A stretch of DNA of 64,000 nt from Strigamia acuminata (taxonomy: Eukaryota > Arthropoda > Chilopoda > Geophilomorpha > Linotaeniidae), in the NCBI GenBank assembly GCA_949358305.1, contig OX442318.1:12506517-12570516 (forward strand). Direction: 5' to 3'. Below are positions 1 through 8,223 of the stretch, piece after piece (the first letter of the stretch is position 1; every line of letters starts with the position of its first letter). Below the pieces are notes generated by a model. It worked only from the letters and a program-made list of their open reading frames with translations. It was not told the origin of the DNA and searched no databases. Both the position numbers and the translations under genes were made by a program.

Positions 1-1
1 T

Positions 2-2941
2 GCAGAAATTCGCGCTACCAAAGACCGACTTGAAGCAGAAATGCGCACCATGAGGAATAAACTGGCGGCAGAGCGACTCCGTCAAGAAACTGAACAGAAG
101 GAGTTGCGTGCGCAACGAAAAGCACAAGCGGCAGCAGAGCGTGAAGCCATTTTGGAGGAAAATCGGAAGATAGAGGCGGAAAAAGTCCGTTTAGAAACTG
201 AAAAACAAGAATTGTTGGCAAAGCAAAGGGCTATGGAGTCGGCGGAGAGCAGGGAAATTCATTACCTTCGTCAGGCTGCTCTTGAAGCACAAGAAGCAGC
301 GGAAAGAGCCCGTCAAGAAAACGAAGAGCTTAAGTACCTTGCACAATGTCGGTATCAAGTGCCAAGCAATATTCCGCCTCATCGGCCAGAAGTGGTGAAT
401 TTGTCACCAGAATCGTCCAGGAACTCTCTAAAAAGGAAAGGTGAAATGGATGAAAAAAGAGATTCCAAACGTGCTTCAATTTCACCAGCCAAAAATCCAA
501 ACGTATTGGACATAATTGATCAAAGAAATCGTCAGCATCTAACAAATCAATCAGCTGCAACAGACAAAAAACAAGGTAAAGTAACAGGATTAGATCCAGC
601 AGACCCGCAGATTTGGGATAAGCCCAAAAAGATGGAAACTGAAAATGTCAGAGTATCTTCTACAAAAAATGAAGGAAAATCATTTGACGTTTACACAGAA
701 AAACCAATAAATGAGAACGATCCTTGTTACCATCGTAAATATACGTTGGAAGAAGCAGTTGAACACTTGTCAGCAGCTAATGAAAGAGATAGGCAACGCG
801 AAATAAGTCGCGAAAATGAAAAACAAAAGTTTCAACACGATCAAGAAGTTCCAGAGCAAGATAAAAGCAGCAACCAAAATGCTGCGACTGGACATGATGA
901 AGCAACTGGACAAGCCAGTTATACGAAAGTTAGGGATTACAATGATTATCTACAAGGCAAATATTCCCAGCAACCGGAAAATGTAGATCCACGAAATGAG
1001 TCGTGTAATCAACGAGGAATTCGCCCACCTACGGAAGTACGATTTTCCGACGAGACACGATCACAATATGAAGTAGAACCGCGAAATGTGTCGCGTTATC
1101 AACAAGAGACACACCAACAAGGTGCTGCTCGTTTCAACGACGGAACACGTCAGCAAAGTAATCACGAAGCGACCAGACAAGATTATTACAATCAAAATGA
1201 GTCAATGGAAAGAAATAATTCACGTCAACAATCTGATTATCAAGACGAATCACGACGGCAAAGGGGCTCCTATTGGTATGAAGGTTATACCCAAAGAGAA
1301 TCGCAAGGACGTCGTGACAACTCACAGGATCGACGAGATAATTCGTATCGACAACGTGATTATTCGGAGGGACGACGTGATGATTCGTATCGAGACGACA
1401 GACGATCACATTCCAGCCCTCCGCCAAGAGGAGAGGAATATGATCGAAAATATTCTCACTCTGACCAATTTCGTCGAGACGAGCCTAATTTTTCCAGATC
1501 ACGAGAGGAAAGGAGAGGTGGAGGAAATTTTCGACAAGACGATAGAGATCCACCGCCAACTAACCCACGCACATTACCGAAAAGCACAGAGGAATTGGAA
1601 GAAATTATCTCAAGACAAATCGATGAACGATTGTCTCAAATCCCCTCGAAATCACAGGAAATGGACGAGATGCTGCGGAAAATAATTCGGAAATATTGTT
1701 CGAGCAATTGGACTCACCATTACACCCCATCTCATCAAATCAAATGGGACCGAATTACTCCCGATATGTTTGATGGAGGTTGGCAGGCTGGTACCCAATT
1801 CCTAGATGAAGTTATGCACCTAGTCATAAATCACGAGATGGACCCGGACGTAACTTTGAAAAAATTAATTCCGAAAATGTTGGTTGGAAGTGCAACAAAT
1901 TGGTTGCGGAAAAGTAACTTCTCACACTGGGACGAATTTGTGAAAGCTTTTATGAAGGAATATGGAGAGTCCAACGCCATGATGATAAAATATTGGGATA
2001 ATCACAAACAGACGTTGGGAGAAGACATTCGCACGTACTTAAGACGTACAGAAGATTTGTTCACCCAACTCCCATATCATATCAGCGATTTTGACAAAGA
2101 CAGAAAATTCAGGAATGGCCTGACACCTTTCTCCGAGCAAGTATTGCGAATGGTGGATGCACCGATGGCCAGTTCCTTCGAAAAATTATCACAATTCATC
2201 CGAAACCACCAGATGTACATTGACGACCGGTACGCTTCAGACATTCCGATAGAAGAGCAGAGAGCACGAGATGAAAGACAGCGACACCAGTCAGACTACA
2301 CTCGTGCTGGTGCAAAAATGATGCGCCCGCGTTCTCAATTCTCGCTGTTACGAGAGGAAACCTCCACCAAAAAACAAGAGAGTGGACATCCTCCTTATCC
2401 ACAGCCACGAATACCAATGCGACCAAATGTCAAATGGACACAATACCCAGGTGAATCCAGCGAGTCAATAGGAGATACCCAGATAATGCTGGCCGAATAT
2501 ACAGAAGAAGAAGTCGACAAATTAATGGATGCGGCAAGTGTGTTATTCACAAAAAATAACCCAGCAATAACAAAATATAAGCCTCCAATGCAGGCGAGGC
2601 AACCACAGCAGACGAGCTTGCAACCGCAGATGAAAGGAAATACGTCCTTCCTTCCAAAACCATTTTCAGTTGATTTTAATTTGAAAAAAGAAAATAATAA
2701 ATCGCAAATTGGAGAAAAAACTGAACAGACTTCAACTCCAAGTAACCCTGATGATGGCAATAAGGCCAACCAAATAAAGTTGACTCCAGAAAATGCACCG
2801 TGCCATAATTGCGGACAAATTGGACACTGGGCGCGGCAATGCCCACATCCCAAAAGATTAATGTCTGCAGAAGAAATGGAACAACTTGTAAACTCCTTAT
2901 CCGAAAGCATCACAAAAAACTTGAACGCGCGGGCTCAATAA
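2..2941 (+). CDS. Retrotransposon Gag-like protein, 5' partial
   Basis: Structural protein of an LTR retrotransposon, expected to package element RNA into cytoplasmic particles. The frame is open to the left window edge, so the true start is missing; the first ATG here is at 41. The first ~110 residues are a charged coiled coil rich in E, R and A. Next comes a long disordered R/D/S/Q-rich tract (about residues 330-540). A capsid-like retrotransposon gag domain lies at roughly residues 590-740 (WDRITPDMFDGGW... to ...NGLTPF). Near the C-terminus is one CCHC zinc knuckle, CHNCGQIGHWARQC (C-X2-C-X4-H-X4-C), a nucleic-acid-binding signature. The stop at 2939-2941 sits inside the predicted frameshift hairpin. 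The frame has no internal stop, so the copy may be young. The Gag assignment rests on the knuckle, the capsid-like block and the element context. Confidence 0.85.
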   Translation, partial: AEIRATKDRLEAEMRTMRNKLAAERLRQETEQKELRAQRKAQAAAEREAILEENRKIEAEKVRLETEKQELLAKQRAMESAESREIHYLRQAALEAQEAAERARQENEELKYLAQCRYQVPSNIPPHRPEVVNLSPESSRNSLKRKGEMDEKRDSKRASISPAKNPNVLDIIDQRNRQHLTNQSAATDKKQGKVTGLDPADPQIWDKPKKMETENVRVSSTKNEGKSFDVYTEKPINENDPCYHRKYTLEEAVEHLSAANERDRQREISRENEKQKFQHDQEVPEQDKSSNQNAATGHDEATGQASYTKVRDYNDYLQGKYSQQPENVDPRNESCNQRGIRPPTEVRFSDETRSQYEVEPRNVSRYQQETHQQGAARFNDGTRQQSNHEATRQDYYNQNESMERNNSRQQSDYQDESRRQRGSYWYEGYTQRESQGRRDNSQDRRDNSYRQRDYSEGRRDDSYRDDRRSHSSPPPRGEEYDRKYSHSDQFRRDEPNFSRSREERRGGGNFRQDDRDPPPTNPRTLPKSTEELEEIISRQIDERLSQIPSKSQEMDEMLRKIIRKYCSSNWTHHYTPSHQIKWDRITPDMFDGGWQAGTQFLDEVMHLVINHEMDPDVTLKKLIPKMLVGSATNWLRKSNFSHWDEFVKAFMKEYGESNAMMIKYWDNHKQTLGEDIRTYLRRTEDLFTQLPYHISDFDKDRKFRNGLTPFSEQVLRMVDAPMASSFEKLSQFIRNHQMYIDDRYASDIPIEEQRARDERQRHQSDYTRAGAKMMRPRSQFSLLREETSTKKQESGHPPYPQPRIPMRPNVKWTQYPGESSESIGDTQIMLAEYTEEEVDKLMDAASVLFTKNNPAITKYKPPMQARQPQQTSLQPQMKGNTSFLPKPFSVDFNLKKENNKSQIGEKTEQTSTPSNPDDGNKANQIKLTPENAPCHNCGQIGHWARQCPHPKRLMSAEEMEQLVNSLSESITKNLNARAQ

Positions 2942-2959
2942 AAGCAGTAGAGCTCGCGC
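2914..2959 (+). promoter_or_regulatory. -1 programmed ribosomal frameshift signal
   Basis: The heptamer A AAA AAC (2914-2920) is in the Gag zero frame, read as ACA-AAA-AAC. A 6-nt spacer follows (2921-2926). Then comes a 10-bp GC-rich stem, 2927-2936 with 2950-2959, containing one G-U pair and a 13-nt loop. Slippery heptamer, spacer and stem-loop fit the standard -1 frameshift model. Slippage enters the ORF2 frame, which stays open to 4413. The Gag stop codon is in the loop. Confidence 0.8.
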
Positions 2960-4413
2960 CAACAAAAAATTCGGAAAATCTGCTACAAGCCCAACCAGTT
3001 GAAGAAACATCAGAATTGACAATTGTAATGTTACAAGATTCCACGTTTTCACCGAAATTATGTCGGCAGAATTCAGAGTGGCCCTCCAAATATTTCATCG
3101 TGGCTCTGAAGAACATACTGGAAAATATAACTTCTGAAGACCTACAGGAAGTAAAAATTTTGATCAAAAATTGTTATCAGCGACTGGATTTGGCAAATGA
3201 AACTCAAGACACCAAAGAAAAAGTGGAGAAGCTGCCAAAGAAAAGAATCCAAGCTAAACAGCAATTGATTCAATTAGAGGAAAGGTCTGAAGTTAAACTG
3301 GTAGAAACAATCCAAACATCTGGAGATACAAGGAGTGAACATGAAAATGAAAAACCTCTACAAACAGATGATTACAAGATGCTTTGCAGTAAACAGCATA
3401 CAAATACAGGATTGAAAGGACGACCAGAAAATCAAGATTGCCAAGTATTAACATCAATTGGTCAAATTGAAAAACAAGGTCCACGACCAACAGAAAAAGA
3501 AAACAGAATTTTGGAAAAAACTTTGCAGAGAATTGACTTGAAGCAACACAACACTCAATCAATTGAGTTACCAAAATTTGCTGCCAGCTCAATCACAACT
3601 GAAAACATTTCAAAAATTAATTTATTGGAAAAGCAACCAAATCAAATAATCCAAGTTGATCAACACTTCATGGAGTCCAGTGAAGTTAAAACTGCAATGA
3701 AGCTTAGTTACGCAAGCTACACTGAATCAACTGACCTACAGAAACATATTGTCAGTGCAGTTGCAATTGGAAATAAGTCCAAGATTAATTTTTCAGATAC
3801 TGTTAAAAAATCTGATTGTAGCAATTCAGACAGCAGAGCTACAGTGCCCACTACAGTTACAATTAAGAGTACATCTGAAGGAAAACAGCCAGTTGCAAGT
3901 TTTTTATTGGAGGAGTTCAGAATTCAACATGTAGATTTGCCAAACACTCAACCGGAAATCCAGAAGCAGTGGCTTGAAATTGAGAAGATTGCAGGGAATA
4001 AAATCACATTAATGGAAAGCAAAAAGCCATTGAATTTTGAAGCAACAAACGCATCAGCTGTGCAACAACAATTAGTGGCGACAACACCAGAAATGAATGT
4101 TAAAACTCAGAATGATCGAGCTGACTCAGGCAAAGTTTTGCAAGATGCCTGTTTCAGATCATTTGAACACACAACTGAAAATCAATTGCCTGTTCGAGCC
4201 AACTGGACCGGTCACTTGAAGGAAGCTGCCGGAAGAAGCGGATGGCAGGATTTCAGTCCTGGGAGCGGGACACCATCTGCAATTGCTGGACAGAATCAAT
4301 CGGTTACGACAAGGAATGATTCAACGAAATCCCAAGACAAACTGAAGTTTTCGGTCTCCGAATCTGAAATCCCCATCAAGGACTTCGCCTCGAGGATCGA
4401 TGATGAGATTTAG
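2914..4413 (+). CDS. Retrotransposon ORF2, -1 frame extension of Gag, unknown function
   Basis: About 500 codons in the -1 frame relative to Gag, entered at the slippery site. The first ATG in this frame after the slip site is at 3028, more than 100 nt downstream, which favours expression as a Gag fusion by frameshifting over independent initiation. The product is rich in E, K, Q, S and T, low in hydrophobic runs, and looks largely disordered with possible short coiled coils. I see no protease, polymerase, integrase or envelope signature, no signal peptide and no membrane segment. It ends 22 bases before the polypurine tract, so nothing else is encoded before the LTR. It may be an accessory domain that replaced pol, or what remains after a pol deletion. 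I do not recognise it. Confidence 0.6.
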   Translation, partial: KKLERAGSIKAVELAPTKNSENLLQAQPVEETSELTIVMLQDSTFSPKLCRQNSEWPSKYFIVALKNILENITSEDLQEVKILIKNCYQRLDLANETQDTKEKVEKLPKKRIQAKQQLIQLEERSEVKLVETIQTSGDTRSEHENEKPLQTDDYKMLCSKQHTNTGLKGRPENQDCQVLTSIGQIEKQGPRPTEKENRILEKTLQRIDLKQHNTQSIELPKFAASSITTENISKINLLEKQPNQIIQVDQHFMESSEVKTAMKLSYASYTESTDLQKHIVSAVAIGNKSKINFSDTVKKSDCSNSDSRATVPTTVTIKSTSEGKQPVASFLLEEFRIQHVDLPNTQPEIQKQWLEIEKIAGNKITLMESKKPLNFEATNASAVQQQLVATTPEMNVKTQNDRADSGKVLQDACFRSFEHTTENQLPVRANWTGHLKEAAGRSGWQDFSPGSGTPSAIAGQNQSVTTRNDSTKSQDKLKFSVSESEIPIKDFASRIDDEI

Positions 4414-4435
4414 AGAAGTTAGGAACTAACTTCCT

Positions 4436-4449
4436 AAAAAGGGGGGAAG
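4436..4449 (+). other. Polypurine tract
   Basis: AAAAAGGGGGGAAG lies directly before TGTAGTGACC. A purine-only run abutting a TG dinucleotide is the expected plus-strand priming site beside a 3' LTR. Confidence 0.75.
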
Positions 4450-5467
4450 TGTAGTGACCCTAGTGGTCACTAGATGAAGAACAGAAATGTGTCTGGAAAT
4501 ATTTTATATATTTCATATTTTTATTTGAGTTTATTTTTTATGCCTGAACAGGAAGTCTGGCATAACTTGAAGACATGAGGGTGGTTGCCAGGGCAACCAG
4601 CCCATGAGCTTCCTGTAACAGGAAATGCTTCCTGCAGAGAATGAGAAAAAATCTTCAGTTTGAAACTTACTTTGAGAGCAACCAGTCACCAAAAATCTTC
4701 CTGAGAAAACACCATTCTACAAGCTGATTAGTGAAAGATTGCCAGAGTATTTGGACTCAGTCTTGCAAATTGCCGGAGCAATTTGTGAGATACTTCTTGC
4801 TGTTACTTCAGTTAGTGACAGTGGGATTTTCATCTTGCCAAACAAGTATTGTTTGGAGGGATTTCTATTCTCGGCCAACAGCCATTGTTGGACTGAGATT
4901 TCTCACTCGCAACGAAGCGAAGTGAGCGCGAGTGTGAGAGATTGTTAGGCGGAATCAGCCGCAACGACGCCGCGACGACGACGTTGCGACCTGGAGAGGA
5001 CGAAAAGAGCGGGATTGAGCCCGAACGAGTCACGAGGAAGTAGTTGGAACGGAATTGAGTCCGTATTGAAGAAACGCCGAGGCCGAGCCGAGCGTCGAGT
5101 GAAGCGAATCCAAGCGTTCGGCGTTCCCGAGAAGTGGAGTCGTCGAATCGACTGGATTCTTTATCGTTTTCCTTTGCTTTTAATTATATTTCTTTTAGTA
5201 AATTATTTCTTCAGTCGTCTAATTTATCATTTTATCACAAAATAATATCCGTATTTTAATATCTTGTATTTGATTTAGTGTTTATTCTAAGTTTGAATAA
5301 ATCGTCTGTTAATTGAGAAATAATAGAGTCATTATTTTTCTTAGTGTTTAACTTGAAGCTTGAGTTAAAATTGAGTTATTTGTGAAGTATTTGTATAAGT
5401 CCTGGCACGGCATCAATGAGTTTAGTTTTATTGTTAATATTCTCCACAGTAATTTGAGCTCATTACA
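4450..5467 (+). repeat. 3' LTR
   Basis: It starts TGTAGTGACC right after the polypurine tract and probably ends ...CTCATTACA, an imperfect inverted match to the start (TG...CA). A TATA-like ATTTTATATATTT is near 4499 and a polyadenylation-type AATAAA near 5296. The interior is unusually GC-rich at 4900-5130. No second LTR is available to fix the end, so the right border is tentative. Short ORFs inside have no support. Confidence 0.6.
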
Positions 5468-6289
5468 CATTTTATCACGAGTTTTGTGCCTAAAAAATTA
5501 GATTTTATGCCTAACTTTCGTTTTTTTCAATAAAAATAGTTTTTCCGTTTGATAAATTCGTTTTAAACCGATGCAAATTTATTAATTGAGACTAAAAATT
5601 GATTTTGGCAAAAAAATTGATTTTTGGTGAAAAATTTCATTTTTGGTGAAAAATTTCATTTTTGGTGAAAAATTTCATTTTTGGTGAAAAATTTCATTTT
5701 TGGTGAAAAATTTCATTTTTGGTGAAAAATTTCATTTTTGGTGAAAAATTTCATTTTTGGTGAAAAATTTCAATTTTTTGAGTCAAAATTTAATTTTTTT
5801 CTGTCAAAATTCAATTTTTTGAGTCAAAATTTAATTTTTTTCTGTAAAAATTTAATTTTTTTCTGTCAAAATTTAATTTTTTTCTGTCAAAATTTAATTT
5901 TTTTCTGTCAAAATTTAATTTTTTTCTGTCAAAATTTAAGTTTTTTCAGTCAAAATTGAATTTTTTGACTCAAAAATCAATTTTCTGACTCAAAAAACCC
6001 TTTTTCGAACCACAAATGAATTTTTTGGTCAAAAATTCATTTTTTTGGCCAAAAATTCATTTTTTTGGCCAAAAATTCATTTTTTTGGCCAAAAATTCAT
6101 TTTTTTGGCCAAAAATTCATTTTTTTGGCCAAAAATTCATTTTTTTGGCCAAAATCAATTTTTTGTCTCAATTAATTAATTTGCATCGGTGTAAAACGAA
6201 TTTATCAAACGGAAAAACCATTTTTATTGTAAAAAACAAAAGTTGGGCGTAAAATCTAATTTTTTAGGCACAAAACTCGTGATAAAATG
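5468..6289. mobile_element. Foldback element with internal satellite arrays
   Basis: Long terminal inverted repeats of about 130 bp: the left arm from 5468 begins CATTTTATCACGAGTTTTG and the right arm ends with its reverse complement at 6289, with near-complete pairing out to the GATGCAAATT region. Between the arms are three arrays of AT-rich units: about eight copies of an 18-bp unit containing TTTTGGTGAAAAATTTCA (about 5610-5770), a ~20-bp CTGTCAAAATTTAA unit (about 5795-5945), and about seven copies of a 20-bp GGCCAAAAATTCATTT unit (about 6020-6155). No transposase. ORFs called across the arrays are artefacts of the repeats. Confidence 0.8.
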
Positions 6290-6629
6290 ATAAATAAATA
6301 AGATTATTTAGTATCAAAACTTCAATCGTACTTTTATTTTGGGTTATTTTTATTTATTTTTATTTTTGTTGATTTTTATTTATTTTTATTTTTGTTGATT
6401 TTTATTTATTTTTGTTTTTGGTTATTTCTATTTAATTAAACTTTTGTTTAATTTTGATATTTTGATTACAATATTTCAGCTTGTTCAGCGGAATTTGGCA
6501 ATGAAACAATCTAGTTCCGCCGTTCCGCCGTTTCCACAGAATTGGCGATACCGGGTTTTCCACAAACCCATCGGTTCCGCCTGTTCCGCCAGTTCCGCGG
6601 TTCCGCAAATTATCCTGTCCCTCGTGTAT
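6290..6629. other. Spacer: AT-rich tandem repeat and GTTCCGCC-rich block
   Basis: About 6330-6425 holds roughly three copies of a ~31-bp unit made of TTTTTATTTATTTTTATTTTTG. At 6513-6605 the octamer GTTCCGCC and close variants recur six or more times. No gene seen. Homology to the upstream regions of the other NLR genes starts abruptly at about 6630, so this block is a junction. Confidence 0.5.
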
Positions 6630-8223
6630 GTTGTCATCGAAAACTCACGCCCCACTCTCACTAGAGCTGTAAAATCGTAAGTAGTTTGAATAATATAAAT
6701 GACATAAATAATGTAAATAAATAATAGACAAGGGACACATTATCTATTAACAATTGACAAGACTGTTCCAAGACATGGGTCCTAGTTACAATAGTACTTG
6801 AGTTTCCATCCATGTTCGATTTAGATACTGTTCCTAGGACAAAAAATATTACAAAGGGAGACAGTAGAAACTGTGCCGCAACGTAGAACTACATCCAGCG
6901 GAATGTGGACTTATTTCGGGGTTGTGGTAATTGTGAGTGTGGTTTTGTTACTGTCTGTTCTTTCCTTTAATTCTGAAATGTTTCAAATTCGTTTTTAACG
7001 GGCGCGTATTGTATCGCATTGTTTTGCGCCCACAACACACGGCTTTCGTATTTCCGTTCTCTGGGTTGATTGTTGCAGCTTCTCTTATTTCTCGCCTACG
7101 TCAAAAACCTACTCAGTTCAACTGGGTTTTCCCAGTGCTCAGTGCGAATGTGAAGTTTGGTTCTGAAGAAAGTTGACCAAAAAATTGAGGTTTTTGACTT
7201 TATGGATCAGTGGTATCATTTGGTGAATGCAATAATTAAATGTAAACTATTAATTTTGCAAATTTGTACTTGTCTCACCTTGGTCTAATTTCGGTCCAAA
7301 GTCTTTCACTTATCAGTTATCATTTTTCAGCAACAAAAATTGTTACTCACGAAAGTACAAATGACAAAGCTCAAGTGTTTTAAATTAATTTTGAACAATA
7401 ACTTATTATTTATCTATTGTAATTATCCATACACTTGCAACAAAATTTAGAACATTTATTTGGAATTTGTCTGAGACGAAAATAAAATTTCGTTATTTTC
7501 TCTAGCTAGGAATTGAAAACATATATCCAAAATAAAGATGAATAAAGTGAATTAGCAAATCATAATATAGACAGTTTCGTATGTAATATACAGGATCCTG
7601 ACGGTCAAAAAGTACTGCATCAATTAACTAATTAACATTAGTATTAATTCGTATTAATTATTAATTATTAATTATTAATTATTAGTATTAATTATTAAGC
7701 AAATATTTTTGAAATGACTAAAGCATTTCTTCAAAACACGATTTGAATCCGCGTTTATGATTTATTCGTTCCCCTAGCAAAGACAAAACAAATCACAAAT
7801 TAATTAAATTCTAGAACATTAATTAAATTATTAATCAAGTACAGTAATATTAAAATGAAAATGTTTTGATTTCCTGCAACAGGGCTGCTTCCGTTTGATA
7901 ACAAATAAAGATAACATAAAATTTCCTCCTGCAAGCTGAGGCACAAAAATCATGTTCTAAACAAAACAAACTTAGTTCAGTATCTGAGATTTAATGAAAA
8001 ACGTCCAGGAACAATAAACTGGCAACAAAATAAGTAAGTTATTCCATATACTAAAGAAATGTTTGATAAGATTGAAAAGACCTTATTTATATCTGATCAT
8101 TGTAATAAACAACGCCTTTCTTTTCCAATGTCTTAAGCATGTAGAATTGCTTATTTTTTATCCCTAATACTCATCGCTCACGCAAAAATACATTATTATT
8201 TTGCAGATAGCACATTTCTAACG
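6630..8223 (+). promoter_or_regulatory. NLR1 upstream and leader region
   Basis: Colinear with 12676-14273 upstream of NLR2, at an almost constant offset of about 6.05 kb. It contains the end of leader exon M1 with a GTAAGT donor at 6677 (the GATA part of M1 is missing here), the tandem GATA block CTTATCAGTTATCA at 7309-7322 (M2), and leader exon M3 with GATA sites, a degenerate kappaB-like AAAATTTCC and an initiator-like TCAGT at 7977-7981. M3 ends at a GTAAGT donor at 8034. The matching acceptor TTTTGCAG ends at 8206, 17 bases before the start codon. Short ORFs here are shared with NLR2 but broken between copies, so I treat the stretch as non-coding. Confidence 0.6.

Larger units (their letters stand above)
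1..5467 (+). mobile_element. LTR retrotransposon, 3' part (gag, ORF2, PPT, 3' LTR)
   Basis: The parts are in the order expected of an LTR retrotransposon: a Gag-type ORF open at the left window edge, a second overlapping ORF in the -1 frame, a purine-only tract at 4436-4449, and then a TG-starting LTR. The 5' LTR and primer-binding site lie outside the window. No protease (DTG/DSG), reverse transcriptase (YxDD), RNase H or integrase motif is visible between Gag and the LTR, so this copy looks non-autonomous or internally deleted. The right end is uncertain because a foldback element abuts it. Confidence 0.8.

Noticed and set aside
5738-6252. Phe/Lys-rich ORFs in the foldback element
   Set aside because: Direct translations of the tandem satellite units; no coding signal.
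6937-7176. ORF upstream of NLR1, with a similar one at 12945-13343 upstream of NLR2
   Set aside because: The similarity comes from the duplicated upstream DNA; the two frames diverge by indels and end differently, so there is no sign of coding constraint.
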